From NCBI GenBank assembly GCA_030762935.1, contig CM060896.1, positions 15,861,527 to 15,925,526 on the forward strand: a DNA stretch of 64,000 bases, written 5' to 3'. Numbering within the stretch: the first letter of the stretch is position 1; each line of letters opens with the position of its first letter. The notes under the pieces were generated by a model. It saw only the letters and a list, made by a program, of their open reading frames with translations. It did no database searches and was not told where the DNA came from. A program made the position numbers and the translations under genes. The DNA is from Hymenopus coronatus. Taxonomy: Eukaryota; Arthropoda; Insecta; Mantodea; Hymenopodidae. This document shows positions 12,117 to 22,041 of this stretch, piece by piece.

Positions 12117-12999
12117 TGTGGACAGCAAAGCTCAAAAACGAAAAGATGGTCAAATACCAAACCAAGTTTGGTATCTTCCAAGGATGCGACACGAAGATTT
12201 TCAAGAAAATACCCCCACCCCTAACTACTCCAAAATTTTCGAAAATTTTGGTTTTCTTAAAAATGGCTATAACGATTTTCATTTAAATACCACTTATTAA
12301 AGCCATTTTTATCACAAATAAAATGTATATCTTGAATCTTCTTAGAATAGCTTCTAAAGACCTGTTTATTTTGTATCAATTTTGCTTAATTTGGAATAAC
12401 TAGTAAACCGAAAGAGATAGGCAAAAAGTTACTGTATAAAAATAAAGGTCTTGTTAAAATACACAAGTTATGTCATATATATCGTGGAGCTTACTGTTTT
12501 CGAGTTATTCGTTGTTATTAGTTTTAGTTGTGAGAGTGAATATAATTCTTAATAATAATAATAATAATATATATAATATCAAAGGGTAGTTTAAAGTAAA
12601 ATATTAGTTTTGATAATTTAAACTATTTATTAACCCAATAATCTATACATTTATTAAACTCTATAGGGTCTTCTCGTCCCTTAATAACATTCAAGTCTGT
12701 TTACTTAAAATCTAAGTTCAATTTAATAAATATATACTTACACTTTTCTGAGACGGGAGTGTCCGTGTTTCTTTTGTTCTACTCCTGGCCAAACAAAGAA
12801 GTGATTTGCAATGCCAATCGCATAACGACAGCTTTTAAAACATTTGACTATCGGTTTAGCCTAGTGTATTCTCTTATTTTCTTCCTACCTATAAGGAGCT
12901 AATTAATAACAACATTCTGCTAATGATCATATCGATTAGCAAGGTACAGAAAGAAGAATAATCTTATGTAAGAAAGTGATGTGAGTGTAACACATCAGA
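11929..12999 (-). mobile_element. H-B repeat with internal AT-rich insertion
   Basis: The tail hairpin is the CTAGCCCC variant around ATGTACAATGTACAT. A pure GT tract lies at 12066-12114. H-B marks include GGCTTCTAAAGACC-like sequence and the CGCATAACGACAGC block. About 190 bp of AT-rich DNA with (AAT)n (12545-12735) interrupts the body. The head ends at 12999. Confidence 0.85.
12545..12735. repeat. AT-rich insertion with AAT/AT simple repeat
   Basis: This segment is absent from other H-B copies at the same point (compare 19060-19100). It starts with (AAT)n then (AT)n. Its source is not identified. Confidence 0.5.
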
Positions 13000-13002
13000 T
13001 TT

Positions 13003-13127
13003 TTTTTAATGCTTCATTTATATAGCCACCTTTAACATCTAAGGTCATGTCGGAGGCTTTGATAAGAAACAACTCGTTCGTTGTCTGTAGGTGCTTTTAC
13101 GTTTGATTTAAATCATTTTATTTTCCT

Positions 13128-13182
<55 letters not shown>

Positions 13183-13243
13183 TCACTCTCACATACATTC
13201 TGCCAGATTCTATGATGTGTGGGGAATAATTCTGGTTAAAGAA
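13003..13243 (-). mobile_element. S1 SINE, 3' body, split by a LINE
   Basis: The body matches 56455-56600: GTCGGAGGCTTTGA, the CACATACATTC block, and GGAATAATTC...GGTTAAAGAA. It stops at the A-rich point where the LINE begins. Its tRNA-like head reappears at 15895-15975. A CA run at 13132-13180 lies inside it. Confidence 0.7.
13132..13180. repeat. (CA)n microsatellite
   Basis: An uninterrupted CA run of about 49 bp within the S1 SINE body. Confidence 0.95.
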
Positions 13244-15894
13244 TCATAACCACCACCGAAGATATAGCAGCCACATTTGCAAATACTTTTGCAGATATTT
13301 CAAACTGCTCTACTGATGACGAAACGTTTCACCTACCTTCAACGTCAACCCCAAATACTGACGTCACAAAACTTAACGACAACTGCGAAGAATGCTACAA
13401 TGAAGAACTAACAATGAACGAAATCCTGGAAGCGTTAAAACATGTTCTTCACGTGCACCTGGACCTGATAATATACCCTATGAGTTCATAAAACAACTTC
13501 CACAGGACGGACTAATTTACCTCGCTGAGCTCTATAATTTTATTTGGACTATGAAAGTTTTCCTAATCAATGGCGTCAAGCTATCGTAGTCCCAATTCCG
13601 AAACCGAACAAAGATCAGTCACTCCCTCAAAGCTTTCGCCCAATTTCCCTAATCTGCACAATGTGTAACATTTTGGAGAAGATTGTCAACAAAAGGCTTA
13701 AATGGTTCCTAGAGACGCAAACTTTTTTACTTATGCTCAAAATGGCTTCCGAAATCCTCATTCAACCCTTGATTCATTAGTGACCCTTGAAACAGAAATA
13801 GCAAATGCATTTACATCATCACAACTTTTATGTTTAATCAGCCTGGATATTGAAAAAGTTTATGACACAGCGTCGAAACGTCACATAATACAAACACTTC
13901 TTGATTCCAACATTAGAGGAAATATAATCCACCTCGTTTACAATTTTCTACAGAATCGTAGCATTAGAGTAAAAGTCAATGGTGAAATGTCCAAACAAAC
14001 TAGGGTGAAGAATGGAATCCCCAAGGATCAGCACTAAGTGTCGCTTTATTCCTTGTTGCCATTAATAATGTAACTAATTATCTAAGTGCACCCATCAAGT
14101 CTTGTCTGTACGCTGATGATCTAACAATATTTTGTAAAGGTAAAAATTTAACCTCTACACAAGCATTACTCCAAACAGCTCTTCAACAACTTCAGAAATG
14201 GTCGTTGGACACTGGCTTTAAGTTTTCCGTCTCTAAAACAAAATGTATTACTTTCTCCAGAAAAAGGACCCCCAATGACAGAATTAGATTTGTTCTTAAA
14301 TCAGAACAAACTTGAGAACGTTAAAACTATTAAAATTCTTGCACTGGTATTTGGCAGCAAACTTTTATGTACACCTGAAACAGTTAAAAACTGACTGCAT
14401 AAAACGCCTAAATATTATTATGAGCCTGGCAGCGAAAGGTTGGGCCGCTGACTTCACCGTTTTGCTAAATGCTTACAAGGCTATTGTTAGATCTAAACTT
14501 GACTATGGAGCAGCAATTTATACCTCTGCATCCCCTACAACTCTCAAGATGCTCGACGAAATACAGTCCACCGCCCTAAGACTAGTTCCGGGTGCCTATA
14601 TTACTAGTCCAGTGGCAAGTCTCCAGATGGAAGCACCTATCTCCATACGCAGAAAGATATTAAGTCTGTCCTATGCAATTAAGATATCTGCTTAAGTAGG
14701 CTTTAAAATGCCAAATATTCATCCCCAACTTCATGAAACGAACACGCCCCCCTGGCACCTTCTGCGACCAACAATCAACATTCAACTTCATTGTTACACA
14801 AAAACAAAAAAACACCGAATTTCATCTCAAACAAATGTACAACGCTCTACGAGAAGTCATAGAGATGTTATGGAAATCTTCACAGATGGATCAGCAACAA
14901 ATGATGGACGTCGAGGTTGTGCAGTTGTATATCCTACACACACCATGCTCTACGAGAAGTCATACAGATGTTATGGAAATCTTCACGGATGGATCAGCAA
15001 CAAATGATGGACGTCGTGGTTGTGCAGATATATATCCTACACACACACCATGCTCTCCGAACTACCGAAATATTTCTCCATTTTCTCCTGTGAAGCTTTT
15101 GCAGTTAAGGAAGCATTGCAACACATCACTCAACATTCCAATCAGACAGAATATGTAATTTACACTGGTTCACTAAGCACAATTCTTGCCACTCAGAATC
15201 TAAGTCCTACACATCCTTTAACAAACGACATACTTCACCTGTATTCTATCACTCAGCGCTCTGGAAAACAAGTAATCCTCACTTGGGTACCGTCACATGC
15301 AAATATCGATGGAAATGAAAACGCCGATCAAGCTGCACCCGATATCCTATCAGTGACACGGAATAACTTGTACACATCAAGATACAACAGGCAACTGTAT
15401 ATAGAAAACTGGAAAACGACATGGTCAACATCCCACAGCAAACTGCTTGATGCCCGAGCCGGATCTACCAATTTCTTCGAACCCCTCCAAAAATTAGAAC
15501 GTCGTGAGCAAACACTAATATTACCCGCCACAGAATTGGACACTGCAAACTGACACATTCCTTCATCATTAATAAAGATCCAGAATGGAAATGTGAGACC
15601 TGCAACACACCACTTACTGTCCTGCTGCAGTGTCCGAGATACGACAAACAGAGACTTCAGGCCGGCTTCAGTGACTTACCAAGTGCTCTACATAACCACC
15701 AGACAGTCAAAAAACAATAATATTTATAAGACAGTGTAAACTTTTTGAATTATTGTAAAGTATAAATGTAACCATTTTGTATTTTACCAATGTGTAAATA
15801 ACTATTTTATGTACAATTTGTAAGGTCGCGATATAACCATGCCGTTACAGCGACCCAAAATAAATTGTATTGCAAAAAAAAAAAAAAAAAAAAA
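13244..15894 (+). pseudogene. 5'-truncated, frameshifted LINE with reverse transcriptase and RNase H (I/Jockey-like group)
   Basis: This is the remnant of a non-LTR retrotransposon polyprotein. Pieces in order: end of the endonuclease-RT linker (about 13244-13440); RT fingers with PIPKPNKD and FRPISL (13590-13655); NGFRNPHSTLDSL (13740-13790); motif A SLDIEKVYD (13840-13870); NGIPKDQ in place of the usual NG(I/V)PQGS (14010-14030); motif C YADD (14109-14120); thumb with SKLDYGAAIY (14495-14525); RNase H with FTDGS (14878 on, duplicated) and WVPSHANIDGNENAD (15285-15330); and a C-terminal CETC...CPRYDKQR zinc-knuckle-like part (15590-15655). At least five frame changes are needed to follow it, so it cannot be translated whole. 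The 3' end is a poly(A) tail at 15873-15893. The 5' half (ORF1, most of the endonuclease) is absent. Confidence 0.85.
14844..15058 (+). repeat. Tandem duplication (about 103 bp) of the RNase H start
   Basis: The block starting GCTCTACGAGAAGTCAT at 14844 recurs at 14947, and its first bases recur again at 15052. Each copy encodes FTDGSATNDGRRGC. The duplication makes two RNase H first-aspartate motifs in a row and shifts the frame. Confidence 0.9.
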
Positions 15895-15975
15895 ACCGCC
15901 ACAGCCGGGAATGGAAGCCGAGACCTCCGGGAGAGAAGTCAGCTCTCTGACCACTCGATCACTGTTCCACTTTAT
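15895..15975 (-). mobile_element. S1 SINE head, resumed after the LINE
   Basis: CCGGGAATGGAAGCCGAGACC and GAAGTCAGCTCTCTGACCAC match the head of the S1 copy at 56640-56700. Together with 13003-13243 it forms one SINE interrupted by the LINE. Confidence 0.7.
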
Positions 15976-16154
15976 TGTATTAACCAATTTAGATCTAATC
16001 GTGATGCCATTTTCTTACGTTGTAACTCTTTCTACGTCATAGCCATTTCAAAGATTTTCTGGAGCGTTTTAGGGCATTAGCTTTACATTCCAAAACGCTA
16101 AATTAGCTCCAAATTTAACTTCTGTAGCCGGTGTTTGTTTTGTTGTTTCAAAAC

Positions 16155-16946
16155 TATGATGTGTTCCATTCCATGACTTTCTCCACAAATTATTGTTGAA
16201 AAGCTTATGCATCTATTTACTTCATGCTAATCAAGAAAAAATTAGCAGAAATAGTCTTATTACTTGCTTCCTTGTAAGTAGAACCGAAATAAGGGAGTAA
16301 CATAGGTTAAAGTGATAGTGAAAAGCTGGTTCCTTCGTTTCTATAGACAGCAGTTGACAAATTCCTGTATGAAAATGGCATGATTTTTAAAGCTGAAACC
16401 AGAAACAAGGAATATCTAAAAAACAATTGAATCCACCAAAGAATGGTTATAACATAAATTGTGTATTTTAACGTGCTCTACATTTTTTGTGTGCTAAGTT
16501 TTTGTTCCATAAAATTCATTCAGAATAAAGTAGTCCTCAGAGGTTATTCCCAGAAAATTCAAGATATACATTTTATTTGTCAGGTAAATGTCTTTAATAT
16601 GCGATATTTTCATAAAAATTGTTAGCCATTTTTGAGAAAAACAAAATTTTCGAAAAAAGTTTCATGTAAAGGTTAGTTTGGGGGAGAGGTATTTTTCCCA
16701 AAATGTTCGTGTCGTATCCCTGGAAGATACTAATCTTAAATACTAAGTTTGGTATTTTACCGATTTTCGTTTTTGAGTTATGGTATTCAGTCACACGGAC
16801 ACACACACGGAGCTTTTTCTGAAAATGCTTTTTTGATAAAGGGGACCCTAAAACATATATTTCCGGTGAAATCTCGGTATCCAATTTTTGGGTGGAGTGC
16901 AATACCTTCTCTATACACTTATGTACATAGTAGGTGTAGAGAAAAT
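16155..16946 (+). mobile_element. H-A repeat, nearly full length
   Basis: The head begins TATGATGTGTTCC and the tail ends GTAGAGAAAATA. The simple-repeat tract is short (CACACGGACACACACACGG). A few small deletions occur in the body. Confidence 0.85.
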
Positions 16947-16949
16947 AAA

Positions 16950-17315
16950 TGGCGTTGCCTAGCAAAACGTTACGAACTGAAGAGGAAACAAGAGCTGCAC
17001 AAGAAAGCGAGTGATTTTAAATTTTCAAACCTTGATGAAAGTGTTTCTGATATCGACTACTTAAGATAGGATAGCTTCAGCGATGATCAGATAACAGTGG
17101 TCCTCGTACACATGCAAATAATCAAAATGGACTTCCAGAATCAATCATTTAGCCAAGCAACACCACAAATACTATTGTACAGTAATATACGTTTTATCTG
17201 TATGATATTGCTTTGGGATATTTTCATGGTTAGATTTATTGCGCTAATCTGTGTGTGTTTTTGGTGATCTTTTTCAGTTGAGCTTACATGAATTCATTTT
17301 TGTATGTAAATAAAA
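16950..17315. other. Unassigned DNA
   Basis: An open frame runs out of the H tail into this DNA (to 17069) and is a chance fusion. No gene is recognised. Confidence 0.3.
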
Positions 17316-17318
17316 AAA

Positions 17319-17782
17319 TCTGATGTGTTCCATTCACATGACTTTCTCTACATTGCTGTAACAAATTATTGTTAAACAGCTTCTATTGTCTCTATCTTCA
17401 TGATAATCGAGATAAACATTACCGGAAACAGTCTTATTACTTAGTTCCTTATAAGTAGAAGGGAATGCACTAGGTTAAACTGACAGTCAAATGTTTTAAA
17501 GGCTGGTTGCTATAGGATTGAAATCTGTTTCTTTGCCTGACCTGGTGTTGACAACTTCCTGTATGAGAAAAGTTCAAGTATTTTAAAACTAAAACCGATA
17601 ACAAGAAACTTCTCAAAACTGGTCAACGCCATGAAAAAAACATATATGGCCTAAATTGTGTGTTTTAGTGAGATCTACATTTTTTGTGTAGTGAGCTTGT
17701 GTCTATATCTTAGTTTTAGCAGTTATGCAAACTCCAGCAAAATTCATCGAGTATAAAGAGGTCTTCAGAGACTATTAAAAAA
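17319..17782 (+). mobile_element. H repeat head half, left arm of an inverted pair
   Basis: It starts with a clean TCTGATGTGTTCC head and stops at CTTCAGAGACTATT. It is followed by the tail-distal part of a minus-strand copy. Confidence 0.85.
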
Positions 17783-17784
17783 TA

Positions 17785-18354
17785 AACCCCCGCCCCCAAA
17801 CTACCCTTTACATGGAACTTTTTTCGAAAAATTTTATTTTCACCAAAATGGCTCTAACGATTTTCATTAAAATATCGTATATTAAAGATATTTGCCTGAC
17901 AAATAGAATATACATCTTGGGAATGGCCTCTGAAGATTACTTTATTTTGTATGAATTTCAGGGTATTTTGCATAACTGCTAAACCGTAAGAGATGGACAA
18001 AAACTTGACACACAAAAAATGTAGAGCACGTTAAAACTTACAATTAATGTTACACACATTAGAGTTGATCTTTTTTAGATATTCCTTATTTTTGATTTCA
18101 TCTTTGAAACACTTATGCGTTTCTCACACAGGAATTTGTCAACTCGTGTCCATACAAACAAAGGAACTTCAGTCACATAGCAACCAGCTTTTATCACTTT
18201 AACCTATGATACTCCCTTACTTCACCTCTACTTACAAGGAAGCAAGTAATATGGCTATTTCTGCTAATGTTTCACTGATTAGCATGAAGTTAATAGAAGT
18301 ATAAGCTTTTTAAGAATAATTTGTTGCATGAACATAGAGATGGAACACATCAGA
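17785..18354 (-). mobile_element. H-A repeat head two-thirds, right arm of an inverted pair
   Basis: It enters at CCAAACTACCCTTTACATGG and runs to a head with a small deletion (ATGGAACACATCAGA). Confidence 0.8.
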
Positions 18355-18360
18355 TTTTTT

Positions 18361-18456
18361 TTCTCGATTAGCATGAAGTAAATAGAAGCCTAAGCTTTTT
18401 AACCATAATTTGTTGCAGAGTTGTAGGGAAAGTCATGTGAATGGAACAAATTAGAT
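18361..18456 (-). mobile_element. H-A head fragment forming a repeated junction
   Basis: Only the last roughly 95 bp of an H-A copy remains (GATTAGCATGAAG...GAGTTGTAGGGAAAG). It is joined by AGATGTTTTTTATTAC to an H-B tail, as at 11916-11930. Confidence 0.8.
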
Positions 18457-18465
18457 GTTTTTTAT

Positions 18466-19263
18466 TACCTTCTCTAGTCCCGTATGTACAATGTACATAC
18501 GTATTAGAAAGGTATTGTATTGCACCCAAAAATGTGATGTCGAGATTTCACCGGAAATACATGGTTTAGGACCCCCTGAGTCGAATAAAAGCATTTTCAG
18601 AAAGACGACCTGTGGGGGGGGGGGGGGGGGGTCTTTGGACAGCAAAGCTCAAAAACGAAAAGATTGTCAAATACCAAACTTGGTTTTTAAGTTTGGTATC
18701 TTCCAAGGATGCGACACGAAGATTTTCAAGAAAATACCCCCACCCCTAACTACTCCATACATGGAAAAATTTTCGAGAAGTTCGATTTTCTTAAAAATGG
18801 CTATAACGATTTTGATTAAAATACCATATATTAAAGCCATTTCTATCACAAATAAAATGTATATCTTGAATCTTCTAAGAATGGCTTCTAAAGACCTTTT
18901 TATTTCGGATGAATTTTGGTTAATTTGGCATAACTAGTAAACCGTAAGACATAGGCAAAAGGTTACTATACAAAAAATAAAGGTCTTGTTAAAATACGCA
19001 AGTTATGTCATATACATATTTTCGTGGATCTTACCGTTTTCGAGGTATTCATTGTTATTAGTTTCAGTTGTGAAGTATTTATACTTTTCTCAGACGGGAG
19101 TGTCCGTTTTTCTTTTGTTCTACGCCTGGCCAAGAAAAGAAGCGATTTGTAATGACAATCGCATAACGACAGCTTTTTAAACATTTGACTATCGATTTAG
19201 CCTAGTGTATTCCCTTATTTTCTTCCTACTTATAAGGAACTAAGTAATAAGAACATTGTGCTG
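18466..19263 (-). mobile_element. H-B repeat, head end missing
   Basis: The tail hairpin is CCCGTATGTACAATGTACATACG. The usual GT tract is replaced by 18 G (18614-18631). H-B marks are present up to CGCATAACGACAGC. It breaks off after AAGTAATAAGAACATTG. Confidence 0.85.
18614..18631. repeat. poly(G) run in the H simple-repeat slot
   Basis: Eighteen consecutive G where other copies carry (GT)n. Confidence 0.95.
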
Positions 19264-19264
19264 A

Positions 19265-19780
19265 ATACCAGTCCAAGAATTTTGATAGCCAGTAAAAGGG
19301 TAGAGGTTTAGTATTCAAATAAGTTATACCTAGACTCGATTGAAACGTAGGAATAAGAATGGTGAGCAGAGCATGTGAATGTTAAACTGGGACAGGACTT
19401 AAGAGCAAATCACTGCATGGCGTCGTTTGATGAGCAATTAACAATAATGAGACGCAAGGACTGGGTGGAAGAGCAGAAAAAGGCTTGCACCGTGAAGACA
19501 ACTTCCTTCCTTCAATTGTCTCCCAGTACAATGGCATAGTGAGCCACTGGTCCATGCAGTCCAAGCTGACATCGAGGCCGATATTCTCAGCTCAGTACAC
19601 TTCAAACATACTTTGGTTATTTTAAAGGCTGAACAAGTATTACACGCCACCAGGAAATTCTATAACCAGATATTTGTACAGGAAACCGAATCGACAGTCA
19701 GATGTATTACCGATCTCGATATTCCATTACAGCGAGAAACACATGAATAGCTACACTACTTTTACGAATCTGATTTGTTG
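19265..19780. other. Unassigned DNA
   Basis: No repeat or gene was recognised. Short frames on the minus strand (19382-19650) show no known domain. Confidence 0.3.
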
Positions 19781-19846
19781 CTTTCTCTATTTATTCTTAC
19801 AAAAGCTTATTCTTAAGTATATTTCAAATTAATCAAGATAAACATT

Positions 19847-20080
19847 CACTTATAGAAAACAAAACCGGGCTTGTAGGTCGTGGTCCACTGGGCTTCTCCC
19901 CTCGTTCCCCAGACGTTTCGCCTGCGTCTGCGGCAGGCATCATCAGTGGCGTGTACATCTCCGTGGTCTCTTAGTCGCTACTGATGATGCCTGCCGCAGA
20001 TGCAGGCGAAAGGTCTGGGGAACAAGGGGAGAAGCCCAGTGGACCAAGGCCTACAAGCCCGGTTTTGTTTTCTATAAGTG
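19847..20080. mobile_element. Foldback (inverted-repeat) element, 101-bp arms, 32-bp spacer
   Basis: The left arm 19847-19947 and right arm 19980-20080 are inverse copies with about five mismatches. Outer ends read CACTTATAG / CTATAAGTG. Each arm, read from the centre outward, holds CTGATGA, then a six-base stem GCCTGC/GCAGGC, then GAAA, which resembles a hammerhead ribozyme core. A possible 3-bp target duplication ATT flanks it. It could be a MITE or a pair of inverted Penelope-type terminal repeats. Confidence 0.75.
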
Positions 20081-20139
20081 ATTTTAACACCGGCCGTGAA
20101 AGCCTTCGAATTTTAAAGATAAACATTATCAAACTTATT

Positions 20140-20163
20140 GTTGTTTTTTTTTTTTTGTTTTTT
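20140..20163. repeat. T-rich run
   Basis: A nearly pure T tract that forms the A-tail side of the minus-strand tRNA-like unit next to it. Confidence 0.7.
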
Positions 20164-20169
20164 TTCACA

Positions 20170-20279
20170 CAAGCCGAGTTGGATAGGTAGAGTCAGACTC
20201 AAAAATTCAATGCTAAAGCCGGGATTTTAACCAGGATCTCCCGGTCTCTAGCCGGTTAGTCTTCCATTGAGCGAGTCAG
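20170..20279 (-). mobile_element. S5 tRNA-like SINE unit, minus strand
   Basis: On the minus strand it reads CCGGGAGATCCTGGTTAAAATCCCGG, then a 3' part GTCTGACTCTACCTATCC. It is the inverse of the copy at 20300-20415, giving a head-to-head pair. Confidence 0.75.
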
Positions 20280-20299
20280 TTGAGAATTCAATGCGATAC

Positions 20300-20415
20300 C
20301 GGCAAGTTGCCATGGTAGCTCAGCAGAAGAGCAACCGGCTAGAGAGCGGGAGATCCGTGGTTCATATCCCGGCTATGGCATTGAGTTCTTCAATCTGACT
20401 CTACCTATCCAACTC
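20300..20415 (+). mobile_element. S5 tRNA-like SINE unit with acceptor-like stem
   Basis: GCCATGG (about 20311) and CTATGGC (about 20376) can pair as a 7-bp acceptor stem. GCTC/GAGC forms a D-like stem (TAGCTCAGCAGAAGAGC). B-box-like GGTTCATATCC follows. The anticodon stem is not convincing, so this is a tRNA-derived SINE or tRNA pseudogene, not a working tRNA. Confidence 0.7.
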
Positions 20416-20582
20416 CTGTCCTAAAAAAGCAGTTAAACCATTACCAATTGACCATAATAGTTGGCTATACTATGAATCCTGGGACTTAAGTACTTGCAAC
20501 ATTGTAAGTCGCCATTGAGGTTGTCATCTCAAAATAATTTGAGAACACCTTGTGGTTTACCGGGAAACATGCGAGACAGTCT

Positions 20583-20703
20583 AGAAATTCAATGCTATGC
20601 CGGCATTTTGCCATGGTACCTCAGTGATAGTTAGAGACCGGGAGATCCGTGGTTCAAATCCCGGCCATGGCATAGAATTTTTCAGTCTGACTCTACCTAT
20701 CCG
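20583..20703 (+). mobile_element. S5 tRNA-like SINE unit, third copy
   Basis: It has the same GCCATGG...CCATGGC stem (perfect here) and a GGTTCAAATCC B-box. The D-arm is shortened. It ends with the shared GACTCTACCTATCC tail. Confidence 0.7.
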
Positions 20704-20705
20704 TT

Positions 20706-20985
20706 ATCAAAAATCTTTGTATTAATTATGTTCATTAGGTAGAAGGAAAATAAGAAAATACACTAAGCTAAAACAATTCCTAATGAAATGTTTGAGAGGT
20801 AGGCGCTATGTGATGACTTCAAAATTCCGTTTCCCCTGCATGACGCAAGTGAAAATAAGGAATAACGCCATTCCATTTCAAAATAGTAAAGTAACGGGAA
20901 ATTTTAAGCAGAACCAAGAAATATTTTGGAAATATTTCAATACAGTATTTGTACAGGAATAATTGTTTTATCGAGATTTCATTTG
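20706..20985 (+). mobile_element. Strongly diverged H-like DNA
   Basis: Patches such as GTAGAAGGAAAATAAGAAAATACACTA and TGTTTGAGAGG recall the H-B body on the plus strand. The match is weak. Confidence 0.35.
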
Positions 20986-20989
20986 TTTG

Positions 20990-21175
20990 CAGTAAGATTT
21001 TGTCTATCTCATATCAAAAATGCAGAGCACTTCAGAGGCTATTCCCAGAAAACTCAAAATATACATTTCATTTACTATGTAAAGATCGTTAATATTGTTA
21101 TCCAAAACGTTTTTAATAAAATCAAAAATTACAAAATGCTTTCCAAAGTTAAGGGTAGTTTGGAGTGATTGGATT
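20990..21175 (+). mobile_element. H repeat body fragment, left arm of an inverted pair
   Basis: CTTCAGAGGCTATTCCCAG to AAGGGTAGTTTGG, plus sense. It reverses near 21180-21195. Confidence 0.7.
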
Positions 21176-21195
21176 TTGCTGAAAATCTAAATGTC

Positions 21196-21690
21196 GGATC
21201 CTCCACAAACTACCTTTTACAAAAATGTTGATTTTATCAAAAGTGGTTCTAACGATTTTGATTAAAATGCTTTATGTAACGTATGTATTGAATTTTCTGG
21301 GAATAGTCTGTGAAGACCACTTCATTTTATATAACTGGCAAACCATAACAGATAGACAAAAACTTAGTACACAAAAAATATAGATTTCATTAAAACACAC
21401 AACTAATGTTATATACATATTTTGTAGAGATAACCGTTTTCGAGCTAGTTCGAATTATTGGTTTCAATTTTAGGTTACTTTTAAGAAATCTTTCTTCTCG
21501 CTTCTCGTTTGTCGCTTTTAGTATTGTTATTTCCCTTCTTCTTACAACGAAGCTAGTAATAAGACTAATTGTGCTTGTGTCTATATTGACTAGCACGATG
21601 TAGCTAAAATATTAATCTTTTTAATAAAATATTTGCTTGCGGAACAGCTAGAGAAAGTCATGTGAATGCAACACATGCCCAATTTTTCTT
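21196..21690 (-). mobile_element. H repeat head half, right arm of an inverted pair
   Basis: CAAACTACC... to AGCTAGAGAAAGTCATGTGAAT and ACACATGCCCA. It is diverged, with several deletions. Confidence 0.7.
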
Positions 21691-22040
21691 TTTGATTCAG
21701 GAATCCTCAATCTAGGTGAAACCTGAGTAATGAATTTTTGTTTGGAATGCAATACTTTATATGTTGTATCTGGTAGAGAAAGAGAAAATGAAGAGTATTC
21801 AAAGCTTGAAAAACTCAACACAGTAATAACGGAAATCTCGGAAAGGTCTACGTTGATAGAGAACTAAATTGCTGATTGAGGTTAAAATCGCGATGTCAAA
21901 TGAAAAGTCTCTAATTTGTAACCATCTGAAGAGAGAAAAAGAGTTAATTATAGAAGTGGTTGCTAATTTAAAAACATTATCGAGCGCAAAAGCACAAACG
22001 AACTTAAAAGAAAAAGGATACAGAACTACCAACATGCAAA
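21691..22040. other. Mostly unassigned DNA with H-tail-like traces
   Basis: ATGCAATACTTTATATG and GGTAGAGAAAGAG recall an H tail on the plus strand near 21745-21790. The rest is unassigned. Confidence 0.35.
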
Positions 22041-22041
22041 A

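Noticed and set aside
18455..18937. Long open frames (100-160 codons) in many H copies, with similar peptides such as the FLGIASEDYFILDEFYG type
   Set aside because: They occur on both strands of the same DNA, break at different points in each copy, include the GT tract as Cys-Val or Thr-His repeats, and show no known domain. Similarity between copies follows from repeat homology, not selection on protein.
20311..20382. Functional tRNA gene
   Set aside because: Acceptor and D-type stems form, but the anticodon stem and T-stem do not, and near-copies with a shared non-tRNA tail lie next to it.
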